Made by a program: the position numbers and the translations under genes
In this document: piece by piece, positions 25,949-34,900 of the stretch
How the letters are laid out: each line of letters starts with the position of its first letter
Numbering within the stretch: the stretch's first letter is position 1
Assembly (NCBI RefSeq): GCF_002367995.1
Contig: NZ_AP018209.1
Span: forward strand, 97,072-161,071
Reading direction: 5' to 3'
DNA from: Calothrix brevissima NIES-22
GTDB taxonomy: Bacteria; Cyanobacteriota; Cyanobacteriia; Cyanobacteriales; Nostocaceae
Length of the DNA: 64,000 nt
Notes under the pieces: model-generated
Database searches by the model: none
What the model was told of the DNA's origin: nothing
Seen by the model: only the letters and a program-made list of their open reading frames with translations

Positions 25949-28555
25949 TTATTCTGCATTGCCGATGAGGGTGAAAGCCGCCCAGTGTATGGGATGGGGA
26001 TGTTTTTTCATTGTGCTTAACATTGCTTGACGTAGGGCTTTGGCTTTGTCAGGATTTTGCTGTAATTGCTGGTAAAATTCCACCATTAAATCTGAGGTGG
26101 AACTATCATCAACCGCCCACAGGGAAACAATGACGCTCTCTGCTCCCGCAGTCAGCAAGGAACGGGATAATCCCACGACTCCATCACCTGTGATTTCCCC
26201 CCCACCAGTATCGCAAGCACTTAAAACTACTAAGTCTGCGTTCAAATTTAAGTTAATTATTTCGGTGGTTTTCAGCAATCCTTCGTTGACACCAGGAGTA
26301 TCGGGAGCCAAAGCTATGGCACCTGGTATTCTTTCCCCAAAGCCATAAAGTAATCCATGTGTGGCTAAATGAATTATTTTGGCGGTTGATATTTTTTGCA
26401 GTACGGCAGATTTTGTTGCTTGTTTACCGATCAGAGGTTGAGTGTTGAGGATGGGGGCTATTTTATTCGCTTCTTTTTCTGTACCAGGTAAAGGACGTTG
26501 TTGTACGGGGGGAATCCCTGTAATTGGCATAATTGGGTTCCCTACTAGTAATGTATCTCCCGGTTGCAGAGATGCAATATTTAATGTTTCTGTGTTTTTA
26601 CGGGTGTAGTCTAATACTTGAATTGCTGGAGCGGTGAGGATGGTATGCTTTTCAATCAGGTATTTGTCGTTTGCATCCTTGAGCGCTGGGAAGGGGACGA
26701 GAAATAGGGATTCATGGGGGATAAAAATTACGCGATCGCTCGGATTTTTGGGAAGATGGTTGGCGATGGGTGTAATTAGGAGTTCGTGGAGTTGTTGTAA
26801 GCGTTTCTTTTGAGTTTCTGGACTTGGTAGGGGTGGGTTTTTAATTTCAGCACCACGTTCTTTTATAACAGCGCCTGTAACACCAAGAGAACGGCGACTG
26901 GTTTCTACTAATTTTTCTAGAGGTGTTTTGAGGGATTTTAAATCTACTTGTTTGAAGACTATTTCTCCTGTGGGTTTAACTACCCAAATGTAGAGTTTTG
27001 AATCATCTATTACAGAATATTCGACAAGCGTTGCTTTTTGCTGTTGGGCAATTTTTTTGATTTGAGCAATTGATGGAATTGTGTTAATCCATTCTTGATT
27101 TTTGGTTGATTTTGATGTCAATAAATCAACAAATGCTCTTGCTCTACCGCGCTCGGATATTTCTAATGCTTGTTCGATTTTTTTCTGTGCGATTAATGCG
27201 AATTGTAAATTACCGTATGTTAAAGCTTGTTGTTGAAATATTGATATTTTCTGGTCATCTTTTAGTGTAATCCGTAACGACTCCCAAACCTTAATAGCAT
27301 CGGAAAGAGGTTTTTCAGCTTCAAAGTATTTACCTTGAGATATATAAGTTCCTCCAATATTATTAAGATATATACCTTCTCCATATTTATAACCAATTTG
27401 TTGAGCGATTAATAAAGATTTTTGATGATACTCTAATGCTTTTTTGTGCTGTCCTTGACGACTGTAAACTGCCCCTATCCCATTGAATATTCTAGTCTCA
27501 TTTTCTTTGTCGCCAATTTGTTGAGCAATGACCAATGCTTTTTGAAGATGCTTTAACGCTTTTTGATCCTCTTGAAAGTCGTAGTATAGCATTCCGATAA
27601 TATAGAACGTATAACCCTCATGAGATGTGTCGCCAATTTGTTGAGCAATCGATAAACCTTTCTGAAGGTTATCTAAAGCGGGTTTTTGTTTACCCAGTAT
27701 AGAATAAACTTCTCCAATACTTGTGTAAGTTCTACCCTCACCAGCTTGATCATTTATATCTTTCTGAATTTCTAAAGCTTTTTGATGAAATTCTAAAGAT
27801 TGTTGATACTGCCCTACGTTAGAATATAGTGAGCCAATATTAGCAATTGTTCTAGCTTCATGAGTTTTGTTACCAGTTTGCTGAAGAAGAGTTAATGATT
27901 GCTGATAATTTTCTAAAGCTTTTTGGTAGTCCCCCATACGACGATACACTTCTCCAATATTATTCAGGCTCGTAGCTTTACCATCGGTGAACTTAGTTTG
28001 TTCAAAAATATTTAAAGATTGTTGATAATGACTTAAAGCATTTTGATATTCACCTATTTCCTCGTAACAAGTTCCAATTCCATTGAGAGTTAAACCTTCA
28101 AAGTTTTTATCTGCATAATTTCTAAAAATCACTAATGCTTGCTGTAAAACTTCTAAGGCCTCTCTGTACTTACCTTGATTCTTGTAAACTCCTCCAATAT
28201 TATTGAGAGTAGCTGCTTCAAATGGTTTGTCTCCTGTGTTTCTGAAAATAACTAGTGCTTGCTGAAAACTTTCTAAAGCTTCTTGATATTTAGCCTGCTG
28301 TAATAGCTGAAGACCTTGAATATTAAGTGTTCTTGCTTCATCTTTAAGTTGTTCCTGTGTTTTTCCTTGTGCCACTAATATAGTGCTAACCTTAATGTTC
28401 GCTTCCTTCATCTGCGGAGATGCTAAACCTACGGGAAACATAAGCGAAATTAACACAGTCACAAATGTAGCCCGATAAACAAATATTGATAACCTATTTT
28501 TGGCTTTATAAACCCTATTACCTCGGCGGTTAAAGCAATTTAGTCTTTTACGCAT
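25949..28555 (-). CDS. TPR-CHAT protein
   Basis: An 868-residue protein. A basic N-terminus precedes a hydrophobic segment (FVTVLISLMFPVGLA, about residues 31-45), so it is exported or membrane-anchored. About nine TPR repeats of 40 residues cover 75-430 (for example ALNNIGGVYKNQGKYREALE-type units). The CHAT domain occupies about 470-868, with His in HLATHGLLY (about 730) and Cys in LSACDTGGG (about 778). The CHAT half is close to that of the 21339-24785 protein, including GDGVVGLSRSLLTAGAESVI. The gene has its own promoter element 35 bp upstream of the ATG. Ligand and substrate are unknown. Confidence 0.92.
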   Translation of the reverse strand: MRKRLNCFNRRGNRVYKAKNRLSIFVYRATFVTVLISLMFPVGLASPQMKEANIKVSTILVAQGKTQEQLKDEARTLNIQGLQLLQQAKYQEALESFQQALVIFRNTGDKPFEAATLNNIGGVYKNQGKYREALEVLQQALVIFRNYADKNFEGLTLNGIGTCYEEIGEYQNALSHYQQSLNIFEQTKFTDGKATSLNNIGEVYRRMGDYQKALENYQQSLTLLQQTGNKTHEARTIANIGSLYSNVGQYQQSLEFHQKALEIQKDINDQAGEGRTYTSIGEVYSILGKQKPALDNLQKGLSIAQQIGDTSHEGYTFYIIGMLYYDFQEDQKALKHLQKALVIAQQIGDKENETRIFNGIGAVYSRQGQHKKALEYHQKSLLIAQQIGYKYGEGIYLNNIGGTYISQGKYFEAEKPLSDAIKVWESLRITLKDDQKISIFQQQALTYGNLQFALIAQKKIEQALEISERGRARAFVDLLTSKSTKNQEWINTIPSIAQIKKIAQQQKATLVEYSVIDDSKLYIWVVKPTGEIVFKQVDLKSLKTPLEKLVETSRRSLGVTGAVIKERGAEIKNPPLPSPETQKKRLQQLHELLITPIANHLPKNPSDRVIFIPHESLFLVPFPALKDANDKYLIEKHTILTAPAIQVLDYTRKNTETLNIASLQPGDTLLVGNPIMPITGIPPVQQRPLPGTEKEANKIAPILNTQPLIGKQATKSAVLQKISTAKIIHLATHGLLYGFGERIPGAIALAPDTPGVNEGLLKTTEIINLNLNADLVVLSACDTGGGEITGDGVVGLSRSLLTAGAESVIVSLWAVDDSSTSDLMVEFYQQLQQNPDKAKALRQAMLSTMKKHPHPIHWAAFTLIGNAE

Positions 28556-28590
28556 TTCTTCAGCCCTTTAAATCTTTCAGTAATTACTCG

Positions 28591-28616
28591 TATTTCTCAA
28601 CCACAAGAGGTTATGC
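28591..28616 (-). promoter_or_regulatory. Shared island promoter element, copy 4 (TPR-CHAT)
   Basis: On the minus strand GCATA, 14 bp beginning ACCT, then AGAAATA, ending 35 bp before the ATG at 28555. Confidence 0.7.
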
Positions 28617-28691
28617 TTTTTAGCATTCAAAAAGTGCCATTATGATGCAAGCATCTTTTCCGTTCCTCAAAAACGCTTGCACTACAGATTG

Positions 28692-29378
28692 TTACTGTCC
28701 AGATTTATCAGAACTACACAAATCCTTAACAATCTCTTCCCGGATTTTGACTAACTCTGGTGAAGGTTTGTCCACCGAATAAGCTTGCTGCAAAGCATCT
28801 GATCTCAATGGCGGTTCTTGTTCTAAAAAATACTTAGCTTTTGCAAACGCGATACCCTCAGCAGTTACACCCTTAGCTTTTTCTTGCTGCTCCAATTGCT
28901 GCAAATCATTGGTAATGCGCTGTCTTTGCTGGGGTTCCATGATTTTAAACGCAATATTTCCTGCCCAAGAATTCTCAATTGCTACTGACCAATGGTATTG
29001 TTGAGCGGGTAGCAATGGTTTCCCAGTGTAGGTTGCATAAAGCTGTGCGATTTGGATATTGTCAGTTGCACTCGCATCAGGAATACCCTGAGAAAGTCCG
29101 ATTTTTTTCAGATTCCCTTGCCAAATTATAAACGGGCGATCGCTCCAAATTATCTCACTACGATCTGGTGCAGCAATACAAACACCATTAATGATTGGAC
29201 GTGGCGCTCCTTTACCTCTTCCCACTGGCGGGTTCCTCCGAAAAAGATTCCACCAAGAAAAAGAGCGCTGTGCTGGACGCTTTTCTGCGTGGGATACTTG
29301 ATTTGGCAAAACAGGGAGCAATGTAGCAGTTATTGCAGATATCAACAAGCTGGGTAAAATCCAGTTGTAATTATTCAT
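28692..29378 (-). CDS. DUF928-like exported protein
   Basis: A 228-residue protein with an N-terminal hydrophobic signal (WILPSLLISAITATLLPVLP). The mature part has GRGKGAPRPIINGVCIAAPD near residue 53 and PFIIWQGNLKKIGLS (about 83), then an alpha-helical C-terminus. The order of a Gly/Arg/Pro-rich strand, an IWQG-type beta domain and helices fits DUF928, a cyanobacterial family often found beside CHAT and CHASE2 genes. Its ATG overlaps the 3' end of the CHASE2 gene by 8 bp, so the two are translationally coupled. Function is unknown; a periplasmic accessory or sensor role is inferred from the context. Confidence 0.72.
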   Translation of the reverse strand: MNNYNWILPSLLISAITATLLPVLPNQVSHAEKRPAQRSFSWWNLFRRNPPVGRGKGAPRPIINGVCIAAPDRSEIIWSDRPFIIWQGNLKKIGLSQGIPDASATDNIQIAQLYATYTGKPLLPAQQYHWSVAIENSWAGNIAFKIMEPQQRQRITNDLQQLEQQEKAKGVTAEGIAFAKAKYFLEQEPPLRSDALQQAYSVDKPSPELVKIREEIVKDLCSSDKSGQ

Positions 29379-31905
29379 AAACCCTTCTCCGTAAAAAACC
29401 TGTTATGAAATATGTCCAAACGGTTGCAGATGGTAAAAACCAAGGTATTATAATTGCTAGGGATGATATGTATATTTCTAAACTAATAATTCCATAAACG
29501 ACTGTTAGTAAAGAAAGTAGCATCAGCCATTGCCAGCGATAGTGGGAATGTTTGCGTAATAAATAGTAGAAATATTTCCCCATCAAAATAGCAATCCCCA
29601 ATATCCAAAAATCAGGAATAGGTATAACCAATCTCTGTGTGAGAAAATGATGCACCATATAAGCATGAACTTCTCCACCAGGTATAATTCTGCTATTGTT
29701 TCCCTGTTGAAGTCGCCAAAAATCTAATGCGAGGGGTACATCAAAATTATCTTCTTTATCTATTGACATTCCCGCTTCATCATATCCCCCTGCTGCGATA
29801 ATAACTACTTGTTTTTGTAGGTTTGCTAAGGGTGGATTTGTACTGTCTTCATCTAATAATTGCCAAGCTGGGATAGATTCATATATTTGGTTTGGAGGAA
29901 TAGAAAAATCAATAATTGGATGCAGCCACATTTGAGAAATGATAGTACTGTAATCTGTGATTGGTTGCAAGCGAGAACGAGGTGAATTTAAAATCGTCTT
30001 ATCTAGTGTATTCTGTTGATTTCGATTGAGATAGCTATTTAACTGCTGCCAAAAATTGCTTTGACTATCTAGTTTTGGTTGGGGAATTTTGAGACTATTG
30101 TTACTATCTTTTCTGGAATCATCGAACTCATATTGTAATTGATGTGATAAAGCTAATAAACCTGCAAAAGTAAAAGGGGTTGAATTATTATTTGATGATG
30201 GTAACAGTGTCATATAACAAGGTATACGCTGTATTTTATCACAAAATAAGATTTCAATTTCCCCATCTAAACTCCAATTGAAACTAGCAATTTCTGGGAT
30301 TACAGTTTGCCAAACTCCAGCATCAGATTCAGTTCCCGCAAAGATAAACCAAGTGGGATTAGGTGATGCAATAACACCTTTTTTGATGGCTTGAGCTAAA
30401 ATTTTATCATTTTCGGGTTGGTGTCTATCTAATATAAAGTCAATTCCGATTATTTTCGCTTTTTTATCTGTTAGCCGATTGACTAAACTCGCAATATATT
30501 CGCGATTCATCGGTCTAGGGTTACTAATTTTACCTTGAGACTTTTTAATTGATTCGTCGTCTATTTTTACGAGTAATACGGGAGGAATTTCTTGCTGGCT
30601 AATCTTTCCTGTGAGTTGACGATAGAGAGATTGTAACCATAATCTGTGTCCTAATAAGTGATTTTGGATGGGAATTTGTAGGTTAATTAATAATAAAGCT
30701 GTAAGTGCTATGCCTTCTTTGCGAGTGGGAATAATTTTTTTAAGTTTTTGTTTAATTCCAAATGGTTCAACCTTAAATAAAGGTGCTTCTGGATGACGAA
30801 ATAAAGAAGGAATTAAATAAGCACTAGGATATGTAAGGTTTTTCTCTGTCTTCAAATATTGGGAGGCTAATAATAAAGCTTCGTGAACATCTTTAAATTC
30901 CGCCAAAGCTTGTAAAAAGTGTAGTAAAAATTCCCCTGCTACTGCATTATGAACAGGTTCGCGCATCACCGCAACTTGACTCAAACCCAAGTCAATGAGA
31001 GAGTTAGCAATATTCAAACCATTGCATGAGTTAAAAATTGCAAATTGTAAACCACGTTCTATTGCAATACTTAATAATGGTGCAATTTCACTAATCGATA
31101 AAGTGACGTTTTTAGCAATACTAAGTTCTCCTCCGGTGATATTATTTTCATTACTGTGTCCAGCAAAAAATAAGATATCCCAACCTGATTCTGAGGTAAG
31201 AGCATCTTTGATTTTAGTTTTTAAATCTGCAATACTTGTTTCTGGCTGTAAACCTACAAACTTTACATAAATTATATTTTTAAATTGACGCAGTGCTTCC
31301 TTCTCAGCTTTGAAATCCAAGCCAGTTTCATCACCTAAAATTGCTAATACTCTAACTTGACGAGTAAGCCGAGTATTTTTCTGTGCAAATCCTTGATGAA
31401 TATTTACAGGAGTACGAACAATGCGAATTTTACCAGAAGAAAGTGCAAATTCTGTACCAATTTCCCACGATTCCCAAGGAAAGCGTTCTAAATCTATGGT
31501 GTTACAAGTAATAAAAAGATTTGTAATTTCTGGTGATTGCAAAGTGGTTTCTATATTTTCTTTCTTCCCTACTACATTAGCCAAAGCCATACGAATTTCA
31601 TATAATTCTCCACAACGTAACCATTTATGAAATTCCAACAAAAATTTAGCTTCTGCTTGCACTAATTTTGCCTGCCAATCCGTCGGAGGAGTAGAAATTA
31701 CACCACTATCTGCTATCCGTCCACGTACTGATTGTGTTTTGTAATTTTTGTAATAATTTAGATAAGAACGTTGCCAATCTTGATAAAGTATGGTGAGGTT
31801 TTGGGGATAGGGAATTGTCACATTTAGCTGCTGTCCTTTTCCCCAAGTGAGTTGAAATAAACAAAGTTTTTCGATGTGTTGAACTTTGAGATAAAAGTTG
31901 CTCAT
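29371..31905 (-). CDS. CHAT-CHASE2 membrane protein
   Basis: An 844-residue protein with a cytosolic-looking CHAT-type N-terminal part (residues 1-390): His in LFFAGHSNE (about 249) and Cys in FNSCNGLNIA (about 291), both present. A transmembrane helix near 400 (ALTALLLINLQIPI) leads into a CHASE2 sensor domain (about 430-740), with VLLVKIDDESI and AKIIGIDFILD. Three transmembrane helices close the protein (about 755-840). CHASE2 is an extracytoplasmic sensor domain usually joined to kinases or cyclases; here the output is a caspase-like protease. It lies 72 bp downstream of the giant TPR-CHAT gene and overlaps the DUF928 gene by 8 bp, forming one unit. Confidence 0.9.
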   Translation of the reverse strand: MSNFYLKVQHIEKLCLFQLTWGKGQQLNVTIPYPQNLTILYQDWQRSYLNYYKNYKTQSVRGRIADSGVISTPPTDWQAKLVQAEAKFLLEFHKWLRCGELYEIRMALANVVGKKENIETTLQSPEITNLFITCNTIDLERFPWESWEIGTEFALSSGKIRIVRTPVNIHQGFAQKNTRLTRQVRVLAILGDETGLDFKAEKEALRQFKNIIYVKFVGLQPETSIADLKTKIKDALTSESGWDILFFAGHSNENNITGGELSIAKNVTLSISEIAPLLSIAIERGLQFAIFNSCNGLNIANSLIDLGLSQVAVMREPVHNAVAGEFLLHFLQALAEFKDVHEALLLASQYLKTEKNLTYPSAYLIPSLFRHPEAPLFKVEPFGIKQKLKKIIPTRKEGIALTALLLINLQIPIQNHLLGHRLWLQSLYRQLTGKISQQEIPPVLLVKIDDESIKKSQGKISNPRPMNREYIASLVNRLTDKKAKIIGIDFILDRHQPENDKILAQAIKKGVIASPNPTWFIFAGTESDAGVWQTVIPEIASFNWSLDGEIEILFCDKIQRIPCYMTLLPSSNNNSTPFTFAGLLALSHQLQYEFDDSRKDSNNSLKIPQPKLDSQSNFWQQLNSYLNRNQQNTLDKTILNSPRSRLQPITDYSTIISQMWLHPIIDFSIPPNQIYESIPAWQLLDEDSTNPPLANLQKQVVIIAAGGYDEAGMSIDKEDNFDVPLALDFWRLQQGNNSRIIPGGEVHAYMVHHFLTQRLVIPIPDFWILGIAILMGKYFYYLLRKHSHYRWQWLMLLSLLTVVYGIISLEIYISSLAIIIPWFLPSATVWTYFITGFLRRRVYE

Positions 31906-31945
31906 TTGTAGTTGCTGATTGGTAGTGCGTTATTTATTAGTGAGG

Positions 31946-31969
31946 AGAGATGCGATTAATTGCATCTCT
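31946..31969. repeat. Intercistronic hairpin
   Basis: AGAGATGC and its complement GCATCTCT flank an 8-base loop in the 72-bp gap between the giant TPR-CHAT gene and the CHAT-CHASE2 gene. It may tune expression of the downstream genes by attenuation or RNA processing. No T-run follows in the reading direction. Confidence 0.5.
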
Positions 31970-31977
31970 GATGTTGT

Positions 31978-34900
31978 TTATAAACCGTTACCAATTAAAA
32001 TAAATGGTGCCCAGTAGTAGGGGTGAGAATAACTACTTTTGCGCTGCTCGTTTCTAGGTAATTCACCTGGTTCTAAATAAGCACCACGTTTATCAATATT
32101 TGTGTTGGTAGAGTTATTACCTTTTATTATGCTAAGTTGTGCTTGACGTAATGCTTCAGATTTCGTCATTTTGCCAGTAGCAAGATTTTTATAAAATAAC
32201 TGCATTAGTTGAGATGTACTAGGATCATCAACTTTCCACAGAGAAGCCATTACCGATTTAGCACCTCGATTCATAAACTCGTAAGCAAGTGTGTTAATTT
32301 CTACACCGTCTTGAGGTTCATCTTGATTTGTAGAAGTAGCAAGCGCTGTTTGACAAGCTGATAAAACAACTAAATGAATATCCTTTAATCCTGTCAAGCC
32401 GGAAATCATACTCAATGTTAATGGTGTACCAGTCCCCATTAAGATATAAGATTGTTCTGGGGTTGTTGAGTCAAATACACCGTGAGTAGCAAGGTGAAGA
32501 ATTTTGTATTTGTTCAAATTATCTCGCAATGTTTCAAAATTGAATATTTTATTTAAATACTCTTTTCCTGGATAAATTCCTTGCTTATCGTTGTTATTTT
32601 CACGAACAATAGCGTCTAATTCCCTGGGTACATTTAATAAACCAGGGAAAATCTTATTAGAATGATTTGGATCGCGAGCAGATTCCGATAATCCCATTGC
32701 TAAAATGGGAGTATTTTGAATATTCGTAGGTAGCTTATCTTGCTCTTCAATCGTTTCTGTAGTGACATTATGAATTGTGTATTTTTCGATTAGGTATTGT
32801 TTTCCATCATGAAGTGCGCTCATGGGAATATAGCGAATTTCCCTGTGGAGGGCAAAAATCAGATTTTTTACCTGATTCTCCTCTAATTCCACCTCTAATG
32901 GTTTAATTAGCCATCTGTAGAGTTTTTGGCTAATTGGCTGTATTTCTGCAATATCTTTTACACTACAGTAATAACCTTCTGGTTCACATTTTCCCATTAA
33001 CTCACGAAATTTTTTGACTGTATTTCTTAATTCCTTCCTCGATACTTGGACTTTCTCTGTTTTGACTAGCCCCTTTTGTCCATAGACTTGTAGCCATAAT
33101 TCATTTTCTAATACCAAAGGATAAATCATCACAGTGTTTGCTCGTGTTTCCTTTGCTTGGGCTTCGACAATAGCTAGGGCTTGTCCTAGTCCATCAGGAT
33201 TAAAAGATTGTTTATCCTTAGCACGATTATCTCGAATTTCTTGATCAATTTTTTCTAATTCTTTTCTAAATTCTTGAATTGAAGCAGTAAGCTTATTATT
33301 AAGCTCAGTGAGTTGACTGCAATTAGTTCTTTCGCATTCACTTATCTGAGTTGCTAAAGCAAGTGTGATTTTACCTTGTTCAGGAATCTTTGCTTCTGTG
33401 GGAGTGAGAGGGATATTTAAATTACCTTCTGTGCTACCTCTTGAACCCCTAGCTTCTCGAATTTCTTGTTCTTCTATGAGTAACCGGATTTGAAATGCTT
33501 CTTTATATGCGCCTTGAGAATTTAATAACCCTGCGAGTTGAGCATATATATCTGATACCTTCATTTGAGCGAAATCAATAGTTGAATTTAAGAAAGAGTT
33601 TTGTAATTCTTTGGGTAAGCCTTCAATACTACCACGAATTTCTTCAAGCCTATTCACAGATTTCTTATAATTTGCAATAGCAATATTAGGTTGATTTAAA
33701 TCCTGATAAACCCTTGCTAATCCAGCATAAATACCTGCGTCTGCACCTTTTACTTGATTATCTGTTTTAATTGCTAATGCTTGCTCATAGGCAACTATTG
33801 CTTGTTCCTTTCTACCAAAGTTGCGATGTATATACCCGATTAAAGCTAATGCATTTTTTTCCCAAACTGTATTTTTTACTTGTCTAGCAAACGCTAAACT
33901 TGTTTTTGCTGACTCCATAGCTTTTTGATCATTTTCCAAATCAGTATAAGCAATACTCAACATTGAATTAGCAAATGCTTCTAATCGAGGTTCTTTAATT
34001 TCCTGGAATATTTTTAATGCATTTTGAGCTAAATCTACAGATTTTTGCGATTCATTCTGCTTAAAATTAATTTGACTGAGAATTAATAAGGCAGTACCTT
34101 CAATTCGTCTATTTTTGAGTTGTTGAGCTATTGTCAATACTTGTTGATAATAATTCTGGCTTTTTGTATAGTCTCCTAAGTTATGATAAATATCGCCTAG
34201 AGTTGCTTGAGGCTCTAGTATTAAAGGTGGACTTTTAATTTCTTGAGCAATTTTTAAGCTTTGTTGTGTTAATTCCAAGGCTTTTTGATACTCATTGCGA
34301 GAGTTATAAATACTGCCTAATTTTGCTAGTCCTATTGATTCAAGAGCAGGATTTTTAAGTTCCCGTGCAATTGCTAAACCTTGTTCAACAAGCCCTGTAC
34401 CTTTTTGATATTCACCAATACTGCTGTAAGAGTAGCCTAAAACAATCAGTATACCCGCTTCAACAGGACGGTTTTTCAGTTGCTTTACTTGTGGTAAACG
34501 CGGCTCTGCTAATGCAATAAGTTTTTGATATTCTCCTAATGCTTCATAGAGAGTAGCGAGTTCACCAACTGCCGCTATTTCTCCTGCAAAAAACTTACTG
34601 TTAGGTGTTATTTCCAAAGCTTTTTCTAGAGCAGTAACACCCTGTTGATATTCTCCGCGCAGTTTATGGGACTTGCCCATATACATTAAACCAAGTATTT
34701 CATAATTGGGATTGTTTTGTTGTTTAGCTAGAGTTAATATTTGTTGGGCTGCTTCTACAGCTTTAGATGTATCTCCCACGGATAAGTAACTTTCACTTAA
34801 TGCAGCTAAAACTGTGATTTCATTTCCACCAAGGTTTTTTTGCTGTGCGATAGCTACAGCTTTTTGTGCCATAACTAAAGCTTTTTGAAATTCACCCTGA

